A program made the translations under genes and the position numbers. Source: Cunninghamella blakesleeana (lineage: Eukaryota; Mucoromycota; Mucoromycetes; Mucorales; Cunninghamellaceae). From it: DNA of 64,000 nucleotides. Below the pieces are notes generated by a model. It made no database searches, was not told the DNA's origin, and worked only from the letters and a program-made list of their open reading frames with translations. Each line of letters begins with the position of its first letter. The first letter of the stretch is position 1. The stretch is taken from NCBI GenBank assembly GCA_017871115.1, contig JAFCIZ010000006.1:3224001-3288000 (forward strand), written 5' to 3'. Positions 25,610-37,502 of this stretch are shown here, in pieces.

Positions 25610-28142
25610 TTATAAATTAAATTCAGGAAATCTTGATTCAAAAGTAGGGTCAACATCAGGAGCTTGAGCAGTAGCGGTTTCAAATGCCAATAAATCAATA
25701 TATTCTTTAAGATCTGGAGCCACTTTATAACCATTTTCGAATCTATTTCTTTCATCTATAATCTTTTGATCTTGTTCATGTTTACGTATATCCAACCCAA
25801 TTAAACTCATTTCCATGCCAATTTCTTTAAGACTATCTTCCAATTCATGAATAGAATCTCGGATAGAATCCACATATATTTTAAATTCCAATCTTTCTTC
25901 TTCAATCTTTTTCAATTCATCATCCAAATTTATTTTACAGTTACTGTTAGTCCCTTTACCAGTGATTTTACCCATTTTTGCAGCAATTAATGCTTTTGCT
26001 TTCGCTCTAATACGATCAGCTTCAGTAACTTCACCATTAGGTCCAGTACCTTCAATTGTATCTAGTGATGGATTGATAGGTTCGCCTAACAATTTAGCAT
26101 GTTCTTGTTTCACTTTTTCGCTTTTTTTATTTTTTAAATCGTCTTCTGTTTCGTCTACTTGTTTTATTAACCCATATAAAGTTTCATCCAACATAAACCG
26201 TATTTCTGAAGTTAACGATTTTTCTTGATCTGCCAAACTGGATAATTCACTAGTTTTATTGATATAATCATCCCATTTACTTTTACTTCCATTTCCGCCT
26301 GATCTCGTCAATTCTTGTTGAAGTTCTCTAATCTTATCTTTTAATTCATTGATATCTTTCTGTTCTAAATAAGATAGCTGATCGTATGTCTTAGGTACTT
26401 TGTTTTTCTTCTCTTCTTCAATTTGTTTTAATTTGTCTTTACAAGTAGCAATATCTTTTCTTAAGTCCGCGATCCGCGTTGCTTTTCCTCTGTAACCGTA
26501 ACTTGATGTAACTAATGCTTTTGATGATATTGTTGGTGATGAAGAAAAGCTAGTAGTAGGAGATGATCCATCTTGCGAATTCCACCTGGATCTATCAGGC
26601 CCCATTCTACGTGCACTTGATACATAGCCTACATTATCATCATCTTCATATTCACTTTTATCTTTTTTTCCACTTCTTTTATATATTGGTCCTGGACTAA
26701 CCGAGCGTGAACGTTGAGTTAATGGTACTGAAAGTGAGGTTGGTGATGAATTAAAACTAGTAACACTTTTCTTTTGAGCTATATTTTTTAAAATGGAATC
26801 TTTTAAAGTATCTACAGTATCTTTAAGCTCACGAGTTGATGGTGGAATTAGCTCTGGAGGTAAGGAAGTTGGTACATCATAACCGTTTAACTTTCTATAG
26901 ATTAAATGCATAGCTACAGAAAATTCATCTACATTCAATTTCCCTTGGTTATTAGGATCAGATAAATTCCTAAAAAAAGGAATATATATACAAGTGAATA
27001 AAAAATAATGTGATTTTATTTATTTAAATATATTAAAAAGAAAATTACTTACCAAATTTGCATTAAAACATTTTGGGCTAACCCAGATTGAGTAAAAATT
27101 TCCTTAGCTTTTTCACCAGTAAGATAACCAACCTTATCAGTATCCCAAGCATTAAATATTTTACTATATTGCTTCTTTTCTTCCGCTGTAACGGCCCATG
27201 GTATCTTTACTTTATTTGACAATCGTTGGAATTGACGTGGCTGCTGCTGTTGTTGAGGTAGAGATGCATTTGGCATCATTTGATTTGCAAAAGCTAAATT
27301 ATTTCCATACATCCCAGTTGGCATAGGCACTTGAGACAAAGTTCCTGAAGATAATGTTCCTGTCATTAAAGGAACTTGAGTTCCATTAGCTAAAGATGAT
27401 TGTTGTTGTTGCATATAAATAGGCGATACTCCGTTAGCAAGGTTATTAAGTATAGGCGTAGAAGCTGATCGTTGAGGCTGAGGAGAAGGAGCTAAAGTTG
27501 ATGATAAACCGGTAGGTTGTGGTCGAACATTTGATTGCGATTGAAGCGCTTGAATGGATGCATATATTTCGTTTTTTATATTATCTGGTAAGACAGTTGG
27601 AATAGCATGTCCAGTCATTTTCATGGAAGTTAAATACATTGCCAGAGCAAATTCAGGAAAAGTAAGCTGTGGTTGATTTGTTACGTTTGATAAATCCCTA
27701 TAAAAACATATAGTCGTTTTATAGTTTATATATAATTTTCTTTTTTTTCTTTTTCTTTTTTCCTTAAAAATATAAATTACCAAATAGTTGCCAAAACTTC
27801 ATCTGCAAGATTTGATCTCGATAATACATTTTTAGCAGCAGCAGCTATATACATATATTAATTTATAAAAATAAATAAAATAAAAGTGTATTAGAAATAA
27901 GTTTTAAAAAAGTATTTGATTTTAAATGCTATATACAATACCTGACAAAGTTCTATTATCAGTAGATGCTTGTGTAAATAATGTTTCATACTTTGCTTGA
28001 TCAACTTGTGTAAGAAAGCTTAAACGAATACCTATTAAAAATAAGTGGATGAGCCTTACTAACTTAACAAATACTTCTAAAATATTATTATTATTATTAT
28101 TATTTAATATACAATAATAATACCTGCTGTAAAGTTAGCCAT
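25610..28142 (-). CDS. PAN1: Pan1-like EH-domain endocytic scaffold (short form)
   Basis: EH-domain protein of the actin-patch/endocytic coat. Exons 28142-28124, 28031-27942, 27844-27781, 27697-27053 and 26969-25610 join in phase to 725 aa. EH1 (about 8-105) begins [19 protein letters not shown] and ends with [11 protein letters not shown]2 (about 220-310) has [17 protein letters not shown], an EF-hand loop [15 protein letters not shown], and [16 protein letters not shown]. Between them is a Gln/Pro/Ser linker. From about 310 the protein is Ser-rich and then mostly coiled coil (Lys/Glu heptads about 440-700), ending [13 protein letters not shown]. Pan1 is preferred over Eps15/Ede1 because of two EH domains with LSFLT and LPPEL-type context. 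The C-terminal proline-rich and acidic Arp2/3-binding tail of yeast Pan1 is absent; a further exon downstream of 25610 is not apparent. Confidence 0.7.
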
Positions 28143-28307
28143 GTGCGATAACCAGCCTTTAGGAAAGTTGATAAAAAAAAAAGAAAACGAAAAGTTGGGC
28201 ACATTTTTTTATTCTAAAAAAAGTAGCTAAAAGAAAAATCGGAGTAAAAATTGATTAAAAAAAAATTTAAAAAAAAATACTCTTCTTTTCCATATTTTTT
28301 TAAAAAA
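28143..28307. promoter_or_regulatory. 165-bp bidirectional promoter region, PAN1 / OCT1
   Basis: The two ATGs (28142 minus, 28308 plus) face away from each other with only 165 bp between them, so both promoters and 5' UTRs must share or overlap here. The sequence is A-rich near the OCT1 start. An in-frame TTG at 28251 is not a convincing start. Confidence 0.6.
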
Positions 28308-28476
28308 ATGTCAATTTTCTTTCTACAAAAAAAATGTCCTCGAGATATCATAACCAAATACATAATAAATAGACGCATCAAAACTTTATATAAATTAGAT
28401 CAAATTCGATATTTTTCAAGTGGAAATGAAATTTATAATTTAAAGCATGATGTTCATAATATTAATATTAATAATT

Positions 28477-28507
<31 letters not shown>

Positions 28508-30996
28508 TAATAATAATAATGAACACCTGCGCTTAATATTTGATGATCCTTCAGTATGGAAACAGCATCAGTACTTATCACATACAAAATTAACTGACAA
28601 AAATACTGGTTTATTGGAACACCCTTATTTTAATGATGCAACAGGATTTAATTTTGCAACAAAGCAAGCTATTCAACGTGCACAAATTATTGTTGAACGT
28701 ATTTGTAATGCTCCTCAAAATGGATTAGAAGAAATGCAACGAGTTGTAAAAAATTTAGACAGATTATCCGATACTTTATGTATTGTTATTGACTTAGCTG
28801 AATTTTTACGTAATGCTCATCCAAATCCCACCTTACTTAATGCTGCTAATAATGCATACACTGATCTTTGTACTTACATGAATACCCTTAATACGGATAC
28901 ACGTTTATATAAGGTGAATAGCAATAAGGATGATTGAGATTATATAAATTATAATAATAGTAATAGTAATAATAATAATAATAAGAAAAAATAAAATAAA
29001 ATGAAGATAAACTTTAATACATATATATGTACAATTATACCATATATTTATTTTTAATAGGTTTTGAAGCAGGTACTAGAAAATAAAAACATTATATCTA
29101 ATTTCTCACCAGACGAACATGCAGCTGCTGTCATATTTTTACGTGATTTTGAAAAATCTGGCATTCACTTACCAAACGAGCAACGTAATAAGTTTGTAGA
29201 ATTATCAGACCAAATAATTCAATTAGGGCGCCAGTTTATACAAAGTGATCCATATGGTACTACTCATGTTAAAATTGCAAAGGAGAATATTCAAGATATA
29301 GGCTCCTCACGTATAAATTCTACTGTTGGGAAAGACGGATTTGTTACATTATCTACGAATTCTATGGAATGTCGGTTAGTGCTTAAATATTCAAAAAATG
29401 AAAACGTTCGAAAACAAATATACGAAGCAATTAATTCAGCAAATAAAGATAATATCAAAATATTAGAATGGCTTATGATATCAAGAGCAAAATTGGCAGA
29501 TTTAGTTGGACAAAAATCTTACGCTGACTTACAGTTACAAGATAAAATGGCTAAAAACCCAAGTAAAATAATAATCAGAATATGAATATAAATATAAATA
29601 AAATTAACATATGTAAATGTATAACTAATTACTATTATTACCATCACTATTATATTTATTACTTTATTGGTTAATAGCAAATGTTGAAGCATTTTTACGT
29701 ACATTATTAGAACATCAAGCGACAATAGGCGCCAGCGATATTAATATACTCCAACAAACAAAACAAAAACATCTAGGATTATCAACATTGCCAAATATCA
29801 ATGCTTGGGATCGTGATTATTATATGAATATTTACAATTCATCACTACCTCATATGACACCATCCATACCACACTTTTCGGTTGGCTCAATTATCCAAGG
29901 CTTGTCTCGTCTTTTTGACCATTTATATGATGTTCATTTTGAACCAGCACATATGCAACCTGGAGAATCATGGCATAGTGATGTAAGAAAATTGAATGTT
30001 GTATGTGAACGTGAAGGAAAAATTGGTGTAATATATTGTGATCTATTCTCTCGACCTGGTAAAACAACTAATGCAGCACATTACACCATAAGAACTTCAC
30101 GAAGAATAGATAATGATGATCAAGAAAATGATATACAATTTGCGTTTCCTGGTCAAGATATATCTCCAAATCAATTCTTACCACCTTTAACTATAGAACA
30201 TTTTGCATCATTAATAAAAGGGCGCCCTGGAAAGTACCAATTACCGGTTATTGTACTTACTTGTGACTTCAGTGGTGAAAATAATAGTCATCGTCTACTT
30301 TCCATGTTTGAAGTTGAAACTCTTTTGCATGAAATGGGACACGCTATGCATTCAATGCTCGGCCGTACTGATTTTCATAATGTATCAGGGACAAGATGTG
30401 CTACTGATTTTGTTGAATTGCCATCTATCCTAATGGAACGATTTTTAACCCATCCCAAAGTACTATCTTTATTTTCAAATGATACTAATCGTATCGTATC
30501 ACCTGAGGCAGTTCAATCTTATTTACATCATCGTAAACTATTTAGTGGTATTGAAGTTAATAGTCAAATATTAATGTCTATGGTAGATTTAAAATATCAT
30601 ACTCTGCAAATGTCAACAATAAATGGTCACCAATGCAATAAATTTTCAACCGCTCATATATGGCATCAACTTCAAGATGATATTGGCTTGTTTCCTAGTG
30701 TTCCCAGAACAATGTGGCCAGTTCATTTTGGACATTTATTCGGCTATGGTGCTAGCTATTATTCCTATTTATTTGATAGAACTCTAGCCCAAAGAATATG
30801 GCATAAGTGTTTTGAATTGAACCCATTGGATAGGGAAATGGGACTAAAGTTCAGGGATCAGTTACTTAAATGGGGAGGTGCAAAAGATCCTTGGAAGTCT
30901 GTAGCAGATGTTCTTGGTGATGAAGATGGCGAAAAAATTGCCAGTGGAGACGAAAATTCAATGCGAACTGTAGGTGATTGGGGAATATATATGTGA
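28308..30996 (+). CDS. OCT1: Mitochondrial intermediate peptidase (M3 metallopeptidase)
   Basis: OCT1/MIP is a matrix zinc peptidase that removes an octapeptide from imported precursors after MPP cleavage. Exons 28308-28913, 29061-29562 and 29678-30996 join in phase to 808 aa, close to the family's usual length (about 770). The N-terminus is basic and hydroxylated with RYFSSG near residue 43, a plausible processing site. An Asn run follows, which is an insertion relative to typical family members. The zinc site HEMGH (587-591) lies in the M3 block LLHEMGHAMHS, and the downstream FVELPSILMERF carries the third metal ligand region. The C-terminal SYLFDRTLAQRIW segment is also typical. It shares a short promoter region with PAN1. 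Confidence 0.88.
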
Positions 30997-31125
30997 ATGA
31001 CTTATTTATAATATCTTTGTAATATTATTATTTATTTATTTTAAAAAAAAATGGATAGAATGTAATACTTAAATAAAATAGATGTTTATAATCAAATATT
31101 CATTTCAGGAAAATGGATTGCCTTT

Positions 31126-31175
<50 letters not shown>

Positions 31176-33950
31176 GACGTGAATGAAAATTAAAAAAGTA
31201 ATTAGACAATGTAGCAACAACAACTACATCAAAGAAATAAAGACTATAAAATTTATTAAATAGAAAAAAATATGCTGGTATTATATATGTAATATAATTA
31301 AAAAAATGGTTTGTTATTTAACTTGAAAATAACTCTAAGATGATGAAGCATATTAGCTTAGAAACTAATTAGGAGATATTTTATTTTTAAAAAATAAAAT
31401 ATAAAATATAGAAATTGGCGATAACCTTTATTAAAAAAGAGCTTTTATAAAAGTGTTTAAAAGCATTTAAAATTTTACTTTTACAATTGTTTTATAAAAA
31501 TATTAGTATCTATCCTGTATTAGCCATATACAAAGAATTAAGTATCATGGATTTAATTACAAATTGCCAGAAATACTTATATAGTCTACAATGGATCTAG
31601 AAAGAAAAACAGCTATTTCGCATCAGCATATAACGACCTATTATTTTTACAATGTTATTGTATAATTAAATAACCTATTATAATATTTTACTTTATTAAT
31701 AATAACGCACAAATGAAAATTTATTTAATATGACACTGCTATAAATTTAGATAAAAAATAAGGGTAGATTTGTATTTATATTTTTTAAAAAAGGTTTTTA
31801 AATTTAAATATTTCAATTTTTTTTTTTTTCATAAAATAAAATATAGTAAAGCTTACATGTAAAGATATAGAAACAATTATCATCAATACAACTTAAAAAA
31901 GTTTAGTACTTGGTAGTTGTTAATATGATATTGTCACGGGTGCCATGAATATCTCTAGTTGCAATTGCTGTATTTCATACTAAAATTTATTATTAAAACT
32001 AATATCAATATAATATCAACACCTATAACTATATTATGTATATATATATTATTTATTTAAATGATATAATTATGCTATACTACATTCTATTAATTATACA
32101 CAAAGTATGAATAATTAAATAATACTATATTCCTAATTAAGATATTAATTCTATATATTAAACTTTTCTTTATAGTGGCGAGCAAAATTGTTCACGATTT
32201 TTTTTACATTTTTTCAGTTATGTGGAATAAACTTATTTTAACTATAAACTTATTTTATATCGTTCGAAAGCCCAATTAAAATACTAGCTCAGCATATATA
32301 ATTTCCCATACAATATATTTAATATGACTAGTGGAATATATTATTGTATCAGGCTATTTAATATTATAGTAAATAAATCCATTATTATTATGTTATATAA
32401 TATAATATTAAATGTTATAAAACAAAACATTGATAATGGTCGTCAATTGCGCTGAGACTAAAATAAATAATCTTTCATTAAGATGAATAGCTACAATATT
32501 TCCACTTGAATTTATTTGGACAAAAAAATTAAAATTCATAAAAATATATACTATTATATATTTATGATACAATGTTCGGGTACCACTCAAAATTTGATAA
32601 ATACCTTCCTACCATTAATTTCTTGGTGATTCTTGTCTATTTTATTTTACTTTACTTTTCTTTTTTTTTTGTCAATTGTTATTATTATTAAACAATATGA
32701 GCTATATTAACTATTGTTATAATTGGTTAAAATAAAATATTAAATATAAGTTAAGGCAAAAGAGATATTGTGAAACTGTTGATTGTTTTATTAAAAATAA
32801 AATAAAATATGCATTAATATTACAAGAAGTTTGTTTATTTAGTATAACTATTCATTTAAATAAAAGATTATATATTTTAATCTCAGTGCACTTGACGATC
32901 ATTATCATTATTTTATTTTATACTATTTACTATTATATAACCATAGTATTATATTTGTTTACTATAAGATAAAATAGCCTGATACGACAAAGTTTTTATA
33001 TAGAAGTTTGGTATTTTAGTTAGGAATATGCACTATTTAACCATTCATTTTTCTTGTGTGTACTAATTAGAAATTACAACGACGAACGAATATGTTCACG
33101 ATTTTTTTACATTTTTTAATTTTTTCTCAAAATTAAAAATAAATGCAAAGTGATAACTTTTATATCAATTGATTTTCATGGTCGTAGGTTTTCATACCAT
33201 ATATATTAATTAGCGTTAGAGAAAGTGTGAAGTTTTAAATTAACGAAGTTTCAAAAAAAATACGAAAATCCTAGTTTTTTTTTCCGTTTTTATAGTAATC
33301 TTAATATATTTATATAAATAACCACTTTGTTATTTTTTATCTTATTCTTTAAAACTTTCTGAGACCCTAATTTATATTTGCAAATTTCTATCAAAATCTA
33401 AAATATAATAAAGTTTAAAATAATAAAAATAACAAAAAATAAAATGATTACAATAAAAACAACTAAAAAAATGAAATGGCTCGAGACGAGACGACTTCAA
33501 TGACGCACTGACACCCTCTCACACTGCCAATCGGGCTTCTGTTTTAATTAGAGTAGTCTATTTACTTTAGATACAATGATTATTAAAATAAATAGAATAA
33601 AAAACAATATTATGTAAATATGATTAAAGAAGTATAAGAGAATAAAACAACCCAATGCAAAGATGATGAAAGTAAATAAAAAATATAAAACAACCATACA
33701 CACTGGTGTTCAAAAAGTATATAATTTTAAAAAAGATTACTCTTACCCAAAAAATTAAAACATCTAACGCGAAGACAAAAATAAAAGTATCTAAAGTTAA
33801 ACGTAAGAGGAAGAGTTCCTTTTTTTTTTTTTGCTTTTTTGTTTTCAAGTCAGCCTTTATATAATTTTTGACTTTAATACCATAAGCGAAAGAAAGGAGC
33901 TTCAAGAACAACCCTGCATGGTACCCAGGATTATGAGCGAAGCTTAAAAC
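30997..33950. other. Gene-free AT-rich region
   Basis: About 3 kb with no supported gene. It contains a 44-nt A run (31130-31173), a diverged direct repeat (about 32174-32219 and 33079-33120, both with GTTCACGATTTTTTT) and, at about 33475-33545, a GC-richer block related to the array at 34949-36530. The rest shows nothing I can name. Confidence 0.5.
31130..31173 (+). repeat. A44 homopolymer tract
   Basis: Uninterrupted run of 44 A bases about 130 bp downstream of the OCT1 stop. It could be a retroposition tail or simple expansion; no target duplication was found. Confidence 0.85.
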
Positions 33951-34362
33951 TGTTGTATTTACCATAAAATAGCAATATTAAATGACTTCATAATTATAAT
34001 ATACTTATAACCCACATGAAATATTTGATCTTTATTATAAAATTATCTCTGTGTACCTGATATGAAATAAATCATTTCTACTAACTTATTCTATGTTATG
34101 ACTTTAAATCTTCTAATCCTGCAGATCCATTACCATAAACATACTTTAAACTCCATTCTAATTCGTCTTGTCTTTACTAGATAACACTATAATTCTATTT
34201 TCATACTATATAATATATAAATTAAGCCTATTGGCACTATTCCACTAAAAAGTATAAATATAACACTTATTTTAAACATTTGAATGAAGGTTAACCAAAA
34301 GTTTCACAATATTTTCTTTGTTTTTCTTAATTTTTTAAAACTTTACATTGATAAATTCAACA
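33951..34362 (+). repeat. Solo LTR of the element-5 family
   Basis: Starts TGTTGTATTTACCATA and ends GATAAATTCAACA (412 bp). It is collinear with the reverse complement of the LTR at 63126-63532, with many substitutions, so it is an older copy in opposite orientation. The flanks (AAAC left, AAAA right) are only a partial 4-bp duplication. No internal coding sequence is visible on either side, so I call it a solo LTR. Confidence 0.65.
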
Positions 34363-34948
34363 AAAATCTTGGACCAGTTTAGAAAGGTGTTTCGAACTTT
34401 GGATTTCTTTCTAATTTTTGGAATTGATTTATAGCAAAAAACTAAATAAATAAAAATCAGATAAAAGGACTAAAGTTAAAATAAGTAGAAATATGTAGTT
34501 TAGATATAAAATAGAATTAAAATAAAATCATGATGAAAGTTTGGAAAACGAGAAAAAGCTTGTTTTTTATTAAATCAAATTTATATGATTTTTTTAGATA
34601 CACAAAACACCATTAAAGTTTTTAAAATAAAAAATATAACAAAATTCCTACAGGCAAATTGATAAAATCGTGATTAGGAATTATTTCATTCTCAGGTCAG
34701 CATTGTTGATTTGAAACTCCATTTTCATTTCCTTTCTTTGTCCAACTCCATATTTTCATTTTTCATTTCTTATTTTCAGTGTAGATTTATTAATTGAATC
34801 TTTATAGTATCATTATTTTTAAATAAATCATTACTTTCTTCCTCAATAATAACCTTTCTATCATCATTTTTGTCTATATTCATTTTAATATGTTCTGATT
34901 TCTTGAAAACATTGCCTTTACTACTATCGATTATTTTATTGCTGACAA
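34363..34948. other. AT-rich spacer between solo LTR and repeat array
   Basis: No gene or recognised repeat. The small minus-strand ORF at about 34776-34958 is not supported by any recognisable motif. Confidence 0.4.
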
Positions 34949-36530
34949 ACCATATCACGTGTGGTGCTTCGACTTGAAGTGGCTAGGTTCAAGTGTTTGT
35001 AAAAATAAAATAAAAATATAAAAATATAAAAATATAAAAATATAAAAATATAAAAATATAAAAATAAAATAAAAATAAAAAAATAAAATATTCAAAATAG
35101 AAATCATTCTACTAAATATATTCTCTAAACTAAATAAAAAAACGACTTGTGATCAATACACGAAAGAGAGGTAAAGATGATTTTATTTCTAATTCAGTTT
35201 GACTCGTTATATAATGTTGTCGGTATTTAAAAATAATTAAAAATAACCCAAATCAGGATAAAATTTGAAATAAAAAATAAAATAAAAATAAAAATAAAAT
35301 TATATAAAAAAATAAAAAAAAAATAATAAATAAAGCGATAATAAGCAAAAATGAATTAAAATATATAAACTAAAATATAAAAAAGAAGAGTTAATGGCCG
35401 GAAACAAAGAGATCTGGTTTCAAAGAAGTCTCAGCAACATCTCAATCATGATACGGATGGTGCTTCAACTTGAAGTGGCTAGGTTCAAGAGTTGTATGTA
35501 TCAGAGTTTGCTAGTGTTTAATTCGATAGGGGAATTCGAATTAAACAATATCAGAATAAAATAAAAAAAATAAATAAAACAAAAAAATGAACAATAAAAG
35601 TTAAAAATAATTAACACGAAATAACTAACTAAAATAAAATAAGAAAAACAAAAAATAATTCAATCTTCAAAAAAATACTTCAACTAAAAGAAATAAAAAA
35701 CTAAAACTAAAAAACCAAATCGAGTGACTAATACACTAAAGAAAAGTATAGTTTTATTATTATAATGAAATTCTGATTTTATGGTTGCATATTTCTATCG
35801 GGATTTAAAATATAATAAAGTTTAAAAATAAAATAAAAAAATAAATAAAAAGATAATAATAAAAATAATAAAATAATAATAAAATAATAAATAAAAATAA
35901 TATAACATGTAATAGAAATAGTAAAATAAATAAATTAACAAAAATAATATATAAAAATATAAAATAATTTAAATAAAAAAGAAAAGTTCAAGACGGAGCG
36001 ACTTCAAAGACGCACTGGCGCCCTCTCAATCATGTCACGTGCGGTGCTTCGACTTGAAATGGCTAGGTTCAAGTACTTGTAAAAATAAAATAAAATAAAA
36101 TAAAAAAATCAAAATCAAATAAAACAATTATCAAAAACGGAAACTATCCAACGAAAATGTTCTTTTAACTAAACAAAAAAAAAAAACAAAAACAAAATAA
36201 CTAAAAAATAAAAAAAAAACTACTTGTGATCAATACACGAAAGAGAGGTAAAGATGATTTTATTTCTAATTCAGTTTGACCCGTTATATATATAATGTTG
36301 TCGGTATTTAAAAATAATTAAAAATAACCCAAATCTAGATAGAATTCGAAATAAAGAAAAATATAAAAATAAAAATAAAATTCTATAAAAAAATATGTAA
36401 AAATAATAAATAAAATAATAACAATTGAAAATAAATAAATATATATAAAATTGAATATGAAAAAGAAGAGTTAATGGCCGGAAACAAGACGATCTGGTTT
36501 CAAAGACGTCTCAGCATCGTCTCAATCACA
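34949..36530. repeat. Diverged tandem array of about 0.5-kb units (1.08-kb higher-order repeat) ending at the tRNA-Gly
   Basis: Short GC-richer blocks recur in AT-rich filler. GGTGCTTCGACTTGAAGTGG (or variants) followed by CTAGGTTCAAG occurs near 34963, 35458 and 36041. TTAATGGCCGGAAACAA followed by GATCTGGTTTCAAAG occurs near 35391 and 36472. A block TGTGATCAATACACGAAAGA occurs at about 35148 and 36226, some 1078 bp apart. A related block is at 33475-33545. The last unit runs directly into the tRNA-Gly. Each GGTTCAAG resembles a Pol III B-box core, but no tRNA fold is evident. A (AAAATAT)n tract lies at about 34999-35070. Confidence 0.6.
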
Positions 36531-36535
36531 AGAAA

Positions 36536-36606
36536 GCATCAATGGTTAAGTGGTATAATCTTCGCCTGCCACGCGAAGGGCCGGGGTTCGATTCCCCGTT
36601 GATGCA
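36536..36606 (+). tRNA. tRNA-Gly (GCC)
   Basis: 71 nt without an intron. The acceptor stem GCATCAA (36536-36542) pairs with TTGATGC (36599-36605), and the discriminator is A. The anticodon stem TTCGC/GCGAA encloses loop CTGCCAC, so the anticodon is GCC (36568-36570). The T arm GGGGTTCGATTCCCC carries the B box. A T5 run at 36609-36613 is a Pol III terminator. The first LTR fragment begins 18 bp after the tRNA end. Confidence 0.95.
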
Positions 36607-36623
36607 ATCTTTTTGTTATCTAT

Positions 36624-36710
36624 TGTTGTGTGTATTTTTGATAAAGGTTATTTTTGTTGAAATAAAAAGAAGAATTTGTATTTTGTTGTTGTTGTGTAAA
36701 TTTTTGGTTG
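36624..36710 (-). repeat. Truncated older LTR heads next to the tRNA (left side)
   Basis: Starts TGTTGTGTGTATTTTTGATA, matching the terminal 60 bp of the element-1/3 LTR type with substitutions. It then switches at about 36685 to GTTGTGTAAATTTTTGGTTG, an element-2-type LTR end that is itself interrupted by element 2 at 36711. These are remnants of at least two earlier insertions in the same orientation. Confidence 0.65.
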
Positions 36711-36752
36711 TGTTGTGTAAATTTTGGGTTGTTTGAAAAGTAGAATTTCCTT
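36711..36752 (-). repeat. Element 2 left (3') LTR, outer 42 bp
   Basis: First 42 bp of the element-2 LTR as seen on the plus strand (TGTTGTGTAAATTTTGGG...). It is interrupted by element 1 after CCTT. The uninterrupted version is at 52918-52959. Confidence 0.9.
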
Positions 36753-37502
36753 TGTTGTGTGTGTTTTTGGTAAGAGTTATTTTTGTTAAAATAAAATAAG
36801 AGAGTTTGTATTTATATTAATTATAAATAAGATAATTCCAGTGAGCACCAGTTCTTGTTTTGTAAGTAGAACGACTTAATATAACGTAAAAGTAAAAAAA
36901 AATAAAAGGATAAAAAAAATAAAAATATTTAAAAAAAATTCAAAAGTATATGCAAATGAATTTAAAAGTCAGAGAATAGATTATTATATAAAAAGAGTAA
37001 TAATCAAATAAAGTAATAATAAAATTAAAAAATAAAATATAAAAGTTTATATATGTTGTATATAAATAAAAATAGAGATTTCACTTAAGAAATAAAAATA
37101 TATCTGTTATAGTAATAAATATGATTTCAATTAAGAAATTAGTATAAAGTTAAAATAAAATAAAAATAAAAATTGGTTTGGACAAATAAAATATTTATTA
37201 TATAAAATATTATCTTAAAAATTTGACATTTATATTTGACAAAGAAAAAAAAAAAACAAAAGAGAAAGAGAAATATTCTTTCCTATTTATATTAAAACAA
37301 AATTTATTTTTGAGAGAGAGAGAAAGAAGTCATACGGTCAAGGATGTGCGGTTGTGGATGTACATCTGTGGATGTGCGTCTGTGGATGTGCGTCTGTGGA
37401 TGTGCGTCTGTGGATGTGCGGTTGTGGATGTGAGCTTGACCAATTAAAACAAAAGTTAAAAAATTTTTTTAAACACCGGTAGGATCATTATCCTGCGCGA
37501 CA
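36753..37502 (-). repeat. Element 1 left (3') LTR
   Basis: 750 bp, TGTTGTGTGTG...GCGCGACA on the plus strand. It contains a 12-bp minisatellite (GTGGATGTGCGT type) at about 37340-37432 and the PBS-like block CCAGTGAGCACCAG at 36838-36851. The ORF4 C-terminus is encoded in its right end. Confidence 0.92.

Noticed and set aside
31130..31173. A44 tract as the tail of a processed retrocopy
   Set aside because: No upstream gene-like sequence or target duplication is visible; listed only as a homopolymer.
33624..33965. 113-aa hydrophobic minus-strand ORF next to the solo LTR
   Set aside because: Its start lies within the LTR end and the protein is low-complexity, AT-driven hydrophobic sequence with no recognisable motif.
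34776..34958. 60-aa minus-strand ORF
   Set aside because: Short, no motif, partly overlaps the repeat array edge.
37223..37447. 74-aa plus-strand ORF rich in Cys/Gly, repeated at 45196-45420
   Set aside because: It is the translation of the 12-bp LTR minisatellite, identical in both LTRs, and antisense to the element.
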